From: Suillus spraguei
Lineage: Eukaryota > Basidiomycota > Agaricomycetes > Boletales > Suillaceae
Length of the DNA: 64,000 nucleotides
NCBI GenBank assembly: GCA_016800925.1
Contig: JABCPU010000117.1
Span: forward strand, 109,272-173,271
Direction: 5' to 3'
In this document: piece by piece, positions 12,598 through 25,290 of the stretch
Numbering within the stretch: position 1 is the first letter of the stretch
Layout of the letters: each line of letters begins with the position of its first letter
Program-made: the position numbers and the translations under genes
The notes under the pieces: model-generated
Databases searched by the model: none
What the model was told of the DNA's origin: nothing
The model's input: the letters and a program-made list of their open reading frames with translations, nothing else

Positions 12598-13593
12598 CGG
12601 CCTGGACAGCTGCCATTTAAACCAGTTTATTTCTCTCTGGCGATGTGACACAACAGTGACCACCTGTGACTCCTTTGTGACGATCTCAATCCGTGTTGAA
12701 TACAACAGACAGAGCTTTCAACCACTCAAAGCCTTCAACGAACCAGACGATATGTCTAGATCCGCTCGTTCACCCACGGAGTTCAGGACAGTCGCCGCAA
12801 AACCAGCATTTCTATAAGACAACTTCCTGGCACCCTCCTATCACGTCAGAACAAGACGCTCAGATGTCTCATTCTTGCATTATGGCCCGCCGTGGGAGCA
12901 CAGCGAGCACCACCTCTTCCTATCGGGCACCATCAGTCCTCAACATCCCGTTTCTGCCGAACCGCATGATACGATGTTGGAGAGAGAGAGAACGTATATC
13001 AAGTATAGAACAGCAATGGATCCCTATGGATAGAATGAGATATGGAGAGAGAACGACGTCGTACACTTATGCTCAAGCTCAAGCTGCTGTGCCGACCACT
13101 CAGCGGCTGGACGACCGTTACCTAGTATCCTTACCCGCAGTCGCTCCCATCATGAGCTAGAGAAATATGAAAACCTGTTCATTGAGTGTTATATATTTTG
13201 AATCACGTAGTCCACAAGCCCGAAGTACTTATACAAGTGCATGACACACATCCTTTCTCATCCCGAGCACATTTTTGATCCGGTCGGGATGTCCGTTGAC
13301 TAGGTCTTGCACTCATGCATGTTCAGAAAATACTGAGCTCTGATAAGGCTTTTTATTGAGAAACAGGGTCATAAAACGGTGACAACACCTATGATGAGCT
13401 GGACAACCATTGTCGCTGCCATCCGGAGGAGATGGAACCGGTGAATTTGCTCTCTCACTGCTAGTGGAGGTGGTATCAGGCTTTCCTGATGCGTGACCAC
13501 ACTATGTCACTATTTTTTGTATACATTATAGCGAATGAAAACTACGAAACAAACTGAGAAATAAATTGGTTTAAATGGCAGCTGCCCAGGCCC
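12598..13593. mobile_element. Possible non-autonomous TIR element (Harbinger-like signature)
   Basis: Ends are inverted repeats of about 38 bp (12598-12636 and 13555-13593) that agree at all but a few positions, outermost CGGCCTGG / CCAGGCCC. Both ends are flanked by TTA (12595-12597 and 13594-13596), a possible 3-bp target duplication. A TTA target and GGCC-type ends fit PIF/Harbinger; no transposase is seen inside. The interior holds a 155-codon open frame (12693-13160) rich in Ser/Arg with no motif. Confidence 0.5.
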
Positions 13594-14145
13594 TTATGCG
13601 CTGATTTGATCGGGACACAGTTGATCCATTGCCTTACTTGTGATGTATTATGAAAACCCAATCTTTGATCCAGTGACACTAACTCACGTTATAAATATTT
13701 AATATATTTAATGGCATGTATGTCGCAACTACAAAGGCGCGTAGGATATTCACGGGAACATATGCATATGAAAGGCAAGGTTACAAACGCACATGCCACA
13801 GCAGTACATATCAGCGAGGGCGTGAGCCCATAAATTTCATGAATCCTATTCTCTCCATTGCTCGAACCAGGCCTGATAAATCATGTGAAAGTGCTGCAAA
13901 TATGTGAGATCACTCGTACCTTGGTCTCCGAATCACTTGGTCCACCTGAAATACTTCCATGCGCTATACCTGACGCCTGAACAACAGAGAAACAGTACTG
14001 AAGTCAGCACAGTGCATCGAGTAATCAAGACGCGTTTGATTCACCTCCGCTTCCGCCATGATTGGGATATGATCAACTCCAGTTGAATTAGAGGTCCCCT
14101 GAACACGAAGAGATGACATGGACACCTCCACCTAATGAATTATTA
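13594..14145. other. Intergenic, nothing recognised
   Basis: A+T-rich spacer between the TIR element and the 3' end of gene B. Two 60-codon open frames (13716-14086) have no recognisable content. Confidence 0.5.
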
Positions 14146-16792
14146 TTAATTATTACTTGTTCTATTGTGACTGAACAGTATCACCTGCGCCATCATATTT
14201 ACGCTACTGCCTGGCTCATCTTGCATGGACTGAGGAGCCGGCGGAAATTTCTGTGAACATGAACAATGATCAAAACGAATGAGCCTATCTTGATCATCGA
14301 TGTGTACTAAACTTACCGCAGTTGTAACCTCAGTGTTTCTTTTCGACACGTCCCGTGAGCCAGTAAACACCTGTCGCGACATTTGTACGGACATAGGTCC
14401 TGGTTTTGGACGTGAAGGAGGCCTCGACTGTCGAATAGATCTCCTCTCAACTACAGCCTTAGACCGCTTACTAGGTCCACTGCCTCCTTCTGCCTGAGTT
14501 TAACGAGTGAGCCACTTCGGACACGCGTCATCAATTTGGATTGTCTCACCTTCTGTGAGGATCGTGCACAAGATTCTGCTCGCTTTCGTTTTCGCTCTAC
14601 TTCACCATCCTCACATATCGTCTCCAGGTCTTTGATTGTGCTGTGATTTGTGTTAACAAGCAGCGGGTCAGGTCGCACTGCTTGAGCGTCCTTCTCGGTG
14701 TCATAATTGATATCCTTATCAACAACCATGCTGTGAGTCGCTCGTTCCGGACCATCGTCGCAAGCCTGATTTTCATCGAGAGACTCCATATTTATATTAA
14801 GGAGGGGCACCATATTATTGTTGTCGGAATCTTCTAATCGTCTCGATCTCACCCATGGCAACGGTTCGACTGCATCGACTCTGGTGCTACTGTTAGACAG
14901 TAGATTTGTTTCCAAGGCGGCCTTTCCCAGTGCGTGGAAGAGATGGACTAGGTGGTAAGGACTGTCATGCATGTGGCTTAATGCAACATACAATCGTTCA
15001 AGCCCAAGCGCCTCCAAGTATGAATCACGGTCAATAGAGTTGGCCTCGTCTGGACTGCATGACACGAGTCGTCCATTGAAGTCCTCGTCTAATGGAGTCC
15101 CTGTAACGCAGCGGTACTGCTTGACAAACCAGATCAACATATTGTTCGCGATAGTCGTCCCATCTGCGAAGAGCATAGCTCGTCGAAGGAGTTCTTTGTC
15201 ACTGGAATGTGTACGCGTTCCGGAAATACTTGACGAAGCCTGCTGGGAGAATCAGATGTTGTTTTCAGTGGATGTAATACCATAACGCACACTGTCACCA
15301 GACATCACATTTTCATCTACCTGCCCTGCTCTTTGTGTGACCGATCTGGAAGTCCCTTGGACACTCGCATTGATGAATTCATCAACCTTGCCTCCTGTCC
15401 TCTCTGGCTGCACTGGAGAAGATTGAACAAACGAATTTTGGGGCCGTCGCTTTCCCCCTTCATTTATAACCCTGGTTCTCGACTGTTTTTGTCCATCCTT
15501 CGGAACATAAGGCCGGCCTTCCGAAGCTTTCTTTGTGTGCTTCTTGGATGATGATGTCACCATTTCTACCGGTGGTGCACCGATTCCTTCGTCCTTCTCA
15601 GTCAATATTTTCAGGGTACGAAGCTGTTTGACACTCTGTCCATCGGTCGTCGTGTGCTTATTCGTTGGTTGTGCCATCCCTCCAACGAAATCGAGCCTAA
15701 ATGTATCTCTTCAATGTCCACCTCTATCGGCACCTTCTTCTTCCTCATTCGATCTCGGGTTCCGGTCACAGTGTCCTCCTGCCTGCTGTCCTTCTTCTTC
15801 GCGATCGCCGGCAGCTTGATAACCAATTTTTCAGACCTAGTTGTAGGCCGTGCCGTGTCGACAGTTCGCTGACCATCCCCCTTTTCTGATAGTCCATCAT
15901 TCACCTGTTTGGCCTTTTCAAGTCCTGCAGGCCCTGAGGCAGGCAAAGTTTTGCCGTGCAGCACTGAGTTTTTCGATGCGCACCAAGATGCAATACTGTT
16001 CTTGATATGTCTATCAATCATAGTGAGAGAGGCTTCGGTATGATTTACAGATCCGAGACCACAAAAATTCTCATCGTCGCCACATAGTAAGGCATGAATG
16101 GCTGAAGGATCGGCGACTAGGTAAAGACATCAGCGAAATCCTTCACAAAAGTTATACTCACGTTTGGCCAACTCTGGTATGTTTACGCCAGTAATAAAGT
16201 CCTCCCACCTCACCTTGAACTTCTTTTCCATCTTGCGACGATTCGACTCCGTGAACGTTTGACCTGATAGTGCTAAAGCATAATGAAAATCGAGGCGTGC
16301 TGATCTCTGCAATCCAATGAGATCATTGTTCCCTGAAGCATCAGTCTCTTCCTTAAATGCGAACATCACATCCTTGAGGTAGGCCACCATACTCGTGTAC
16401 AGTTGCAAATATTTTGGGTCCACGCGGCCTCCGTCAACTTCGATCGCGTACTTGGTCACCATCTCGACATATTTGAGCCATTGGTGGTGCACTGCATAAA
16501 ACGTATTGCTGCACAGTCGTGATATTGGATACTACACATCCTACAGTCAGAACCACCAGCATTGCGTAACTCAATTATTGCTTACATAACGATCTCCATT
16601 CTCGAACATAACGCCCAATATCCCTTCACGAATTATTGGTGCGAGTGTAATGTTCATCTTGCACAAAGCATTACGCTCTTCTACAGATCGCTGAATGTTG
16701 TGAAGAACTACAGGGTCCGACAACGGGTATTTCACCGACATTTTTGTAAACGTGAAGATGATAGAGTTGAGAAGGAGGATTGTTGATGTCAC
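14146..16792 (-). CDS. Hypothetical protein B, tandem paralogue of A
   Basis: Same order of blocks as gene A. N-terminus near 16792 with SVKYPLSDPVVLHNI. Then 16492-16150 with LQLYTSMVAYLKDVMFAFK, RSARLDFHYALALSG and KKFKVRWEDF. Then 16100-15900 with LLCGDDENFCGLG and SLTMIDRHI. A long charged, lysine-rich linker follows (15900-15260). The helical block at 15176-14850 carries LIWFVKQYRCVTG, YLEALGLERLYVAL and LFHALGKAALETNLLSN, and the tail is basic (RKRAES, PSKRSKAV). Most of the length difference from A lies in the linker. Frame breaks between blocks coincide with GT/AG candidates, so the gene may be functional, but I did not prove every junction. Function unknown. Confidence 0.6.
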
Positions 16793-18710
16793 ACACTTCA
16801 GAATCTAACGTTCACGCTCAGTTTACACACGCACAGAACGGAAGCCTCAGTGGAAATCGGATATTATAGGACCTACTCCGGCATCTGCCGGACGTGGAAT
16901 TTAATTTCCACATCGGGAATGGAAGCACCAAGAACCAGCCGGGAGCGAAAAATGTTGGACAGCCCTCAAAAATTATACAACCAGCTCAGCATACTAGGAA
17001 CACGAAGGATAGAGGTGCTAGTACACGCAGTCCGTCATCTTCAGCGCTGCTTCTTTACTTGCATTTTCAGCTGATTTGATTTTCTTACTAGCATCATCTC
17101 ATGTTGCCTCAGTCGGCCCGAGTGCTTCTCTGGTACCAACCCCTGGCAGTATTGCGTAAGTTATTTCATGTTTCAGTACTCTCAACTGATATCTCATCAA
17201 ATATTATTGCAAATTGCTCTCCAGAACGATTCAACCAACGGCTGCTGTTGTCTCCGTCCGAGTCTCATTCCTGCCTACAATCTCATTCTCCCCTTCTCTG
17301 ATCCACGGGTCACTCGAAGAGCAACCTGCATCCACATCCAGCACACCGATACTCCTTCCCTCGCTTGACACATAATATAACCCAACAAGCTATTCCCTCT
17401 GCGCACAGCCAACCACGCCTAAACCTTGCGAGTCAATTCCAACTGACAGTAATCTAGACCATCGCGCTGGTATTGCATTTCGAAGTACGATGGCACAAAA
17501 TCTCTATGGGTTAAATTTAAAGGATGATGAAATTCGCTAAGGGGACGAGGATGAGAATGAGGTCATGCTAGAGGAGTTCAACATCACCTGCGAGGATGCA
17601 GACCTCCAGCATGAAGCGGAGGGAGCTGGTAACCAGCCCACCATGGTTGATGCAGCGCATGAACTGTCTGCTCGGTCTGCTCTAGCTCGAATGGCCGCAC
17701 AACATGTCTGCATGCCTGCCAACTGAGCACCAGCCGCTGCGTGAGCGTCTCCGTGGAACGAAGAGTAATTCTTCTCATTTACCCACCTATGATTAACAAA
17801 TTTTTTTTGCAGACCCGAAAATCCCTTTTTGGTCACCAGATCAACGTTTCGACTGACTCCTGGTTTCGGTGGTGACAAACCGTACTGTAAAGATGTGCCA
17901 GATTCAGATATGTGTATTCAATTCATATGACGAGGATGCCAGTGAACGACTAATTTTGCTATATTTTTCCATAGCAACGCGCTGACCAGGCACAGCTAGC
18001 ATCCATAGCAAAGTGGCTCGAATGTTGGATGCAGACATCACAGCTTCCGGGTTGCGTACACAAGCTTGATTCACATCGTTTGTTGACTCATTAGAATAAC
18101 TTCTTTCCCTCGAATTAATTTTATTTAAATTTCGATCGTACCATAAACCTTTAGATTAATGATGGAATCACACGATCCTTCGAACGCGACATTAAGACCC
18201 AACTGGTCATAGGTTATAATAACAGTGATAAAAAAATAAGTCAGCGAACTATGGTGTGGTGCAAATAAGAGCTAACGGGGGTATGATGCAATGCGGAAGA
18301 ACAACCTGAAGGTGTAAATGCTAGCTTTGGCTAGACGTGTGGCGCTAGGCCCTTCCCACTCAGTCCTCAGAAATAGGCACCTCTCGCACCGTAGGCAGAA
18401 CACTAACATACACGTGCGTGAAATAGTGTGTCTGTGACGACGAGCCACAGAGCTGTCGAAATTAATATTCTGGACTGCCCATTGACGGACGTACGATTGC
18501 CTTGGCGCGGGCATCAATGCTCATTGTGATAGTGAAAAAGTGCTGCGAACGGGACATCCCTGGAAACCTCTTGATGGAAACAGGTCCATTAATTGCCACA
18601 ACTGAGTTTCGGAAAGTGGAGTTGGCCTAACATGATGGCGCCTTGGAGTAAGATAGCCTGCTTCTCGGCTTGAACTCATCCAGTGTGGCTGACGAAGTCC
18701 TTTGCAAATG
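16793..18710. other. Gene-poor spacer with a possible gene remnant at 17.49-17.88 kb
   Basis: On the plus strand an ATG near 17490 opens MAQNLYGLNLKDDEIR followed at once by a stop, then an acidic open stretch (EDENEVMLEEFN) to about 17727. A possible intron ending in TTTTTTTTGCAG lies at 17760-17813. This reads like a decayed acidic-protein gene or transposon N-terminus, family not recognised. The rest shows nothing. Confidence 0.35.
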
Positions 18711-20190
18711 CTAAATCAATACAATGAGCGTAAAATGAAGAACAATTGGAGGAAAATGAAGTTTCTCGTAGAAGGAGATAAAGGGAGTAGGTAGAATGGG
18801 AGGGAAATGAAGTCTCTTGTAGGAGGTGGATAATGGGTAAATGGGAGGAAAATCAAGTTTCTCGATAAGAGGTGACGGTAAATGGTAAGTAAATGGGAGG
18901 AAAATCAAGTTTCTCATAAGAGGTGGATAGTGGGTAAATGGCAGGGAAATGAAGTATCTAGTAAGAGGTGATGGCAAATAGTAAGTAAATGGTAGGAAAA
19001 TGAAGTTCGCTGTGGGAGATGTAGCTTCATGGGAAATTTTCTCGTAGGAGGTGGCCGTGGCCAAATGAGAGGGGAATGAAGTTTCTCGTAAGAGGCGACG
19101 AATTTTTCGTAAGATGAGGGATGGAAATGAAATTTGCCTCACCTGATTTGACAGCGATGTCGAAACTTCTGGAGCATCAACACCAGCATCAATCGAATGC
19201 CGCGCAATTTTGCTTTCAGATATAATAATGATTTCGTTTGTCTTGCGCTTCTTCGTTAGTCGCGATTTGGCCTCGCTGGCATCAGCACGTTCTGCCACTG
19301 TAATTGTGGTAGTTGCAGGAGGAAATGGCAATCATGGCTGCGCATCGAAGGGCGTCTGACGCGGAGAAGAAAGCTGTGAGTCAATGTCGAGTTCTCCAAG
19401 GATTTCAGACCTCGCATACTGCAGTGCCGGATCAACTACGTCACCGTCGCCGCTCAGTAGATCCAGCAACTTTGGGCCAGTCATATCAAGTTCGACCACT
19501 GAATCTGGGTCTTCGGTCTTGACGTCCAGTAGTCCACCAAACGTAGAGGCAAAACTTGATATGACGAGTCCGAAATGCTCACCCGATGAAATTTCCTTGA
19601 CTTCTTGCGCGTAGGATATGCCAGTGGCCTTCTCTTCGAGTCGAAAACGGTTGAACAACCTTCCGATTCTGTCGACGAGGTAAAGATGAGAGCCGTGAGT
19701 TGATGACATAAAGTCCAAATTTTTCGCCCTCGAAAAGGCAATGCGAACGTTTCGTCGAAGAACAAAGTCGTGGCAAAGGCCCGTGAAGGTTACAATTCCC
19801 CCGGTATATACACGCTGGGGTAAATTCCAACCCTTGTGGGACCCATCCACACGGCTCCTGACATTGATATTCGAGCCAGCCTTTTCGCACATGTTTCAGT
19901 TGTTCTTCATGAACCTAAAATTGACATTAGTATTTTAAACAGAGGCTTTGACAGGACGAATACTCACTTTGCGTGCACGCGCTGACCATACTGCACCTTC
20001 AGATGCCTATTTCTCGAATGCAGAGGTGAGTCTCGTCTGCTGCTCGTTTCGGTCCCAGTACGTTGCGCGATTGGCACCCTCGGCGTATGTCTTCAGGATA
20101 TAGGCAGAGATCTCTGCAACTACCTCACTCCGCTGCAAATTCTTGGAAGGATTAAGGAGCGCAGTCGCATAAATCGCTCTTGGGATTAGT
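18711..20190 (-). pseudogene. Unrecognised gene, broken by an in-frame stop, running into a minisatellite
   Basis: An upstream piece (20190-20010) reads AIYATALLNPSKNLQ...YILKTYAEGANRA with a stop near its end. A 186-codon frame follows (19892-19332) containing VYTGGIVTFTG, CHDFVLRRNVRIAF and an acidic part. One TGA, just after FDAQP at about 19332, interrupts it; the same frame continues at 19331 with an NLS-like basic stretch (KSRLTKKRKTNE). A GTGAGG donor near 19142 could end the exon just before the minisatellite. I do not recognise the family. The stop may be a true nonsense mutation, a recent allele, or a sequence error. Confidence 0.45.
18735..19125. repeat. Minisatellite, ~55-65-bp units
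   Basis: About seven diverged units built on GGGAGGAAAATGAAGTTTCT followed by GTAGGAGGTG and TAAATGG. Read on the minus strand it gives repetitive FPPI/LPFT text, which is most likely not protein. Confidence 0.75.
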
Positions 20191-21699
20191 TTATAGATTT
20201 AAGGGGGGCGAGGGGGAAGTACTCAACTCATAATGAGAATTTTGACTCTCTTGTGACATGTCACCAACTTCAAACGGACAGAGAAAGGAATAAAGGCCAT
20301 GCACATCGCAGCCTTGGAGTGCCCTCAAGAAGAAATTTAATAAGCACTGAATATGAAAGACACGGACGCGGGGAATGAGCCTCGGGAGAAGAAGTGAATT
20401 AATGAAATGACCGTACCTGACTCGCCGTATGTACTACTACTTCAATCTTACAGCAGCGGTCATCCAACCAAAAATTGAGAGAGACGGACCGGAATATGAG
20501 TTGCGTGAGGGCCAAACGGCGATCTCCCAGGCAAAGAAAACAAAGGTCCGAGTCTGCCATTATTTCCGCTGCTTCTCTGAAACCAACTGATAGTCGTATC
20601 CTTCATACATTCAGACGAATCTTCAAGTTGTAAACCGTTTAGTAGAACTCGACTGAATAGAAGAAACAGACGTGAATCATCCCGTTTCCGGAACCCTGTT
20701 GTCACTCGGACCTCACTCGGTTCTTTCGAATTTCTTCAAACCCTGCACAGCAAAAGTCCGAACACCCTCACGGCATTCCGAAAAGATCCAGGACTTCATA
20801 GAACCTGTCCTTCAGTCTATTGTTGCAGCTATTATTAACGGTATATAACGGCCTCACCGTGTAGCAACCTCCCTGTATAACAGCCTCGCGAATATTAGTG
20901 AATAGCTCATTTTGAAACCGTTAGGACCTGAAATATTTTGACTGGAGCTTGGCGGAAACAACATCTGCAAAACCACTGAAATAAACGCTTCACTCGCCTA
21001 TGCTAAGGTGTTACGAACACTTACGGTAGCGACGATGGAGGGATGCGATTGGTTGGTCAGTCCGATTATCACGTTACCACTTAGTGTATGATAGAGGTTA
21101 CCGGCCTAGTCCAAACGGGAAGTGCAGTTTGGATCAAACTGGCGCGCTTAGCTTTGTAGATGATGAGAATTTTTGAACCACATCACCAGTTATGCTCACT
21201 CAACGCCTATGGTCATCTCCATCCCTTCTACAGTTTATGCGTTACGCGCTGCTCTAACCTTAACCAACCAGACTGACAAGATACTCTGACCCATTTTATG
21301 GCCACTAGGAGGCTTCGCATTTTTCACGAGTTGACTTCAAGTTCAAGGTACATTCACCAGTTTCATATACGAGTGACATCCTATCTGAAAAATTATCACC
21401 ATGTCAGCAATGAGAGCGATGATTGGAACAGTACGAAGTCGAAGAATGACACAATGACAACAGGGCGGCTGATAAGCTGCTCGAGATTAATTATTCATGG
21501 CTGTTCAGCGGTCTTCAGCGTGCGCGCTTGATGCGCGTGCCATACGAACTCGAGTTATGGAGTAAGGAATGGGAAGCATACAGCGAGTGACGACATCTTG
21601 AGGTCGTTATATACCACTGGATAATGGCTGCAATGACAGACTAAGGCGAACATGTCCTGTGGAGTCTGAGGTCTTTTCGTTGTGAATGCCGTGAGGCTG
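20191..21699. other. Spacer, nothing recognised
   Basis: No coding motif on either strand. A minus frame of 81 codons (20705-20460) and a plus frame of 77 (21298-21531) carry no known signature. Confidence 0.4.
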
Positions 21700-21974
21700 T
21701 TCGGATATTAAGATCTAGACACCATCAATCCTCAGTCGTGTATAGCGGACTGAATTAGATGTACCTAGATACTACCAGTCTCTACATGTAATCTGTTAGT
21801 GGTCTAGATATGGCGGGACAAGGAGAAGCGACTCACCCTCAGTCGTGTATAACGGACTGAGGGAAGAGATGAACCGTAGGCGTCAGACATATATATGACT
21901 TGTATTCCTTTGTCAACTCCGACAAGCCGTGTCGTTCGTGGTCGCGTTGCTCACGTGCGATGCACGCGTCAACA
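21700..21974 (-). mobile_element. Probable 3' LTR of the copia element
   Basis: Starts TGTTGACG at 21974 directly after a purine tract (GAGGAGGAG, 21983-21975), the normal order of polypurine tract then LTR. Contains TATATATG and two copies about 105 bp apart of a CTCAGTCGTGTATA(A/G)CGGACTGA segment (around 21731 and 21836). The outer end is not defined and no partner LTR was seen at the 5' side. Confidence 0.5.
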
Positions 21975-21984
21975 CTCCTCCTCG

Positions 21985-24372
21985 ACGCGTACCACAAAAA
22001 CAACTCGATTTCTATCACTGGAGTCCAAGGTATGTGCAGAGGCGTTCGAAGTCTTTGCGAGGTAATGCTTTCGTGAATATATCGGCGATGTTGTCTTTAG
22101 ATTTGACATAGTGAACTTTGAGGCGTCCGGACGCGACGTGTTAACGGATAAAGTGATATTTGATGTCTATTTGTTTGACACGCGCGTGAAAAGAAAAATA
22201 TTCAGTCAGGATAATACTGCCGTTGTTATTGCATAGAAGAGGAGTAGCCGAAAACTAAGGGAATTGGAGTTTCTGTAGGAGAGTGCGTAGCCATGTGATC
22301 TCCGAGGCAGCTTCGGAAGCTGTAACATATTCAGCTTCGCAGGTTGAAAGAGATACTGTTTTTTGCTGGCGAACGCTCCAAGTAATCATACCGCCTCCAA
22401 TGGTGCAGCAATAGCCACTGACAGATCGCCGAGTGTCCGCAGCTAGCAAGATCGCTATCAGTGTATCCAAGGAGACGTGCAGGGTGATCGCGGAAACCTT
22501 TCAAGTATCTTACGACGCGCTTCGCAGCCTCCCAATGGGCACGCCCATAGCAGTCAAGGAACTTCCTGAGCTGCTGAATGGCATGTGCGATATCTGGGCA
22601 GGTGCCAATGGCAACGTACATAGAGAGTCGACCAGTGAGCAATAAGGAGTACGAGCCATCAGGTCGCGTTCAGCATCGGTTGAAGGAGCATAAAAACGAC
22701 AAGAAACATGGATCCCAGGGTTCGTTGGAGTAGAGACGGGAGCTGCGTCCTTGAGACCAAACTGAGTGATGACACGGTCAATGAGTGCAGTTTGACACAG
22801 GCAGATGGTGCGAGTGGCACGATCACGGTCAAGGACTATACCTAAGCAGAATGCAGCTTCGCGAGATCGGAGACGGTCCATTCGGTGCGCAATTGTGCTT
22901 TGAAGCCGGAAATGACAGCCTTACAACTACCAACAGCGAAGAAACCGTCCACGTCGATCGCAATGGGGAGGGTGCCGGCGTCAGTGTCTGTAATAGATAC
23001 AATACTCGCAGTTGAGGCTCTAAATCCCCAGGAAAGCATAGCTTCATTCATAGTGCGGTTCCAGACCAGTCCTCCTTGTTTCATCCCGTAGAGACCGCGT
23101 TGTAATTCCCAGACGTGATCATCCATGCCAGGTACCACGAAGCCTTCAGGTTGTTCCATCTAACAGACTTCGTCGGGGTCTAGAAAACCATAGACAAATG
23201 CCGCCTTCATGTCCAATTGATCGATTTCCCAGTCAAGCGCAACGCTAATGTGAACCAGAACGCGAAAAGATTCCAGGCGTGCGGTAGGTGCAGGAGTTTT
23301 TGTGTAGTCTTGACCCCAGATAGCTGAGCATCCCCTACAGACATAGCGTGCCTTGAATCGCACTGAGGCACCATGTCGATCGCGTTTAAGCTTGAAGACT
23401 GGGCGACCTCGCATAATTCGGCGGCCAACAGGGACAGAAGATCGAGGGACAAATTTGTAGACGCCAAGTTTTTTGAGAGGTGAACTCCTCAAGTGCAGAG
23501 GTCCACTGAGATGTGTGAGGAGGTCATGGCCTCTGCATAAGTGGGGGGATCAGTGGTGAACTGGACATCCACATGGTCTGGCATGGCTGTGAAAGTGTCT
23601 GCAAGATGGGCGAGGTCAGCCTCAAAGACCGTAACCGTCGGTGTCTCCCCACCCGGAAGGACAGAAGGTGAAGCAGGGAGACGGCGTAGACAGTCTGCAG
23701 CAGCCATAGAATCCAGTACGGCACGCTGGGTAGCAGATGAATAGGGTATATAGTGACGCATCGACGTGCAGAAGCGACAGGAGCGCCAGAAGACCAACAA
23801 CGCAATGCAGCGTCTGCGGGCATGAGTGATTTACCAGACAGTAAAGGCGCATCCGCATCCGCAACCTCGGTAATAGTGACGCGGCAGGGGGCTATAGTCG
23901 AGGTATCAGGCAATACCTGGTCAAGGGCGAGGCCAGGAGAGGATGCCGGGTCATCAGTAGTGGATGAGTGAGTGTCGACTGCTACAATTGCGTCCAGGAT
24001 AAGACCTGGATGGAGGGGAACAGCACCAGCATTGTGAGATTCGATGAAGGAGACATGGTAAGAGACAAACCTTGTGTGTCGCGGTGGTAGCAACGGTAGG
24101 CTTTGGAGTCGAGAGAATAACCTATGACGATACATTCAATAGACCTATTGTAGATTTTGGGATTGTGGGTGGTTCTGGATGAGAACGAAGGCACGACAAC
24201 CTATTTCGCGTAGATGCGACAAGTCACGCTTATGAGCAAACCAGCGTTCGAAAGGCGAATGACCCGACTACGATGCAACAGAATACGATTAGATAAGTAG
24301 CATGCGGTCACGACAAATTCGTCCCAGCGATTTGGAGGTACGTTACAAGCCGAACGCATAGCGCGTGCCTTA
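21985..24372 (-). pseudogene. Ty1/copia polyprotein remnant (integrase end, RT, RNase H)
   Basis: Read right to left. The integrase end (24370-24000) has FERWFAHKRDLSHLREIGC and IYNRSIECIVIGYSLDSKAY. A low-complexity linker follows. Reverse transcriptase (23492-22700) has VARF-type ARYVCRG, QLDMKAAFVYG and LQRGLYGMKQGG. The RNase H part (22642-22010) has YTDSDLASCG, STCEAEYVT and KDNIADIFTKALPRKDFERL, ending LGLQ-stop near 22010. The order is that of copia, not gypsy. Many frameshifts and stops are present, and the RT catalytic YVDD is DVDG here (near 22950), so it is inactive. Gag, protease and the integrase core are missing: the element is 5'-truncated at about 24372. Confidence 0.85.
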
Positions 24373-24544
24373 CCCACCTATATGTATCATGATCGATATC
24401 GCACATATACATCGTTCGTTCGCTCGAGCACCCCACGCGAGACGCAACTGTGTTCAAGTTATTCCAGCACCCGTCTTCTTGAGGAAGCAATATATCATGG
24501 CAGTAGTCCCGGCCCCGCAAATGGCAACATACGATCAGATACCT

Positions 24545-25290
24545 CCAGACACTTGTTAATTAAGTTGTCACAGACAAGTTACCACTGAGGCAGTACCCTA
24601 GTGCTACACCAACTCAGTATAAAACACTGGACGATGTACAAGCGATGTAAAAGGCGAAGTGGCCGGAGACGTGGAGATAGGGCCTGTCAAAGACGAGTTG
24701 CCATTGAGGCGATTTCCCAGCACCACGTCAACCCAGCAAAAAACCACTGCATGATGCAAAGACGACAAGCAAGGAGGATAAGTATTCAGAGACGCGACAA
24801 GAGGGCCTGTCAAAGACAAGTTGCTATTGAGGCGCTATCCCAAAGCCACGTCTACTGCATAAAAATCCTTGTGTGATGCGAAAACGGTACAAGAAGAGTG
24901 GTAACAGGGCTTGTCAAAGACAAGTTGCCATTGTGGCGATGGGCCCAGAGCCACGTCAACTCAATAAAAATTCTTGTGCAATGCACAGACAGTAGGACAA
25001 GACAGGTGGCGATAGGGCGTGTCAAAGACAAGTTGCCATTAAGGCAATATCCCAAAGCCACGTCGATTCCATGAACATCCTTGTGCGATGCACAGACGAT
25101 ATAAGAAAAGTGGTGGTAATAGGGCTTGTCAAAGACAAGTTGCCATTGTGGCGATGGGCCCAGAGCCACAGATGGTAGGGAAAGAGGGCATGGGGCCTGT
25201 CAAAGACAAGTTGCCATCGAGGCGTCCCGTAACCACGTCAACCAAACAAAGATCCTTGCACGATGCACGAACGCAAGCACAGCGTAAATG
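24545..25290. repeat. Satellite of ~107-bp units, about 7 copies
   Basis: Units share GGGCCTGTCAAAGACAAGTT then GCCATTGAGGCG, CCAAAGCCACGTC and CCTTGTGCGATGCACAGACG. Starts near 24555, 24680, 24803, 24907, 25016, 25122 and 25194, so spacing is 72-125 bp, mostly 104-109. It adjoins the truncated end of the copia element. Confidence 0.85.

Noticed and set aside
24545..25290. CRISPR-like repeat array
   Set aside because: Units are ~107 bp with similar, not unique, spacers, and the genome is eukaryotic; it is a satellite.
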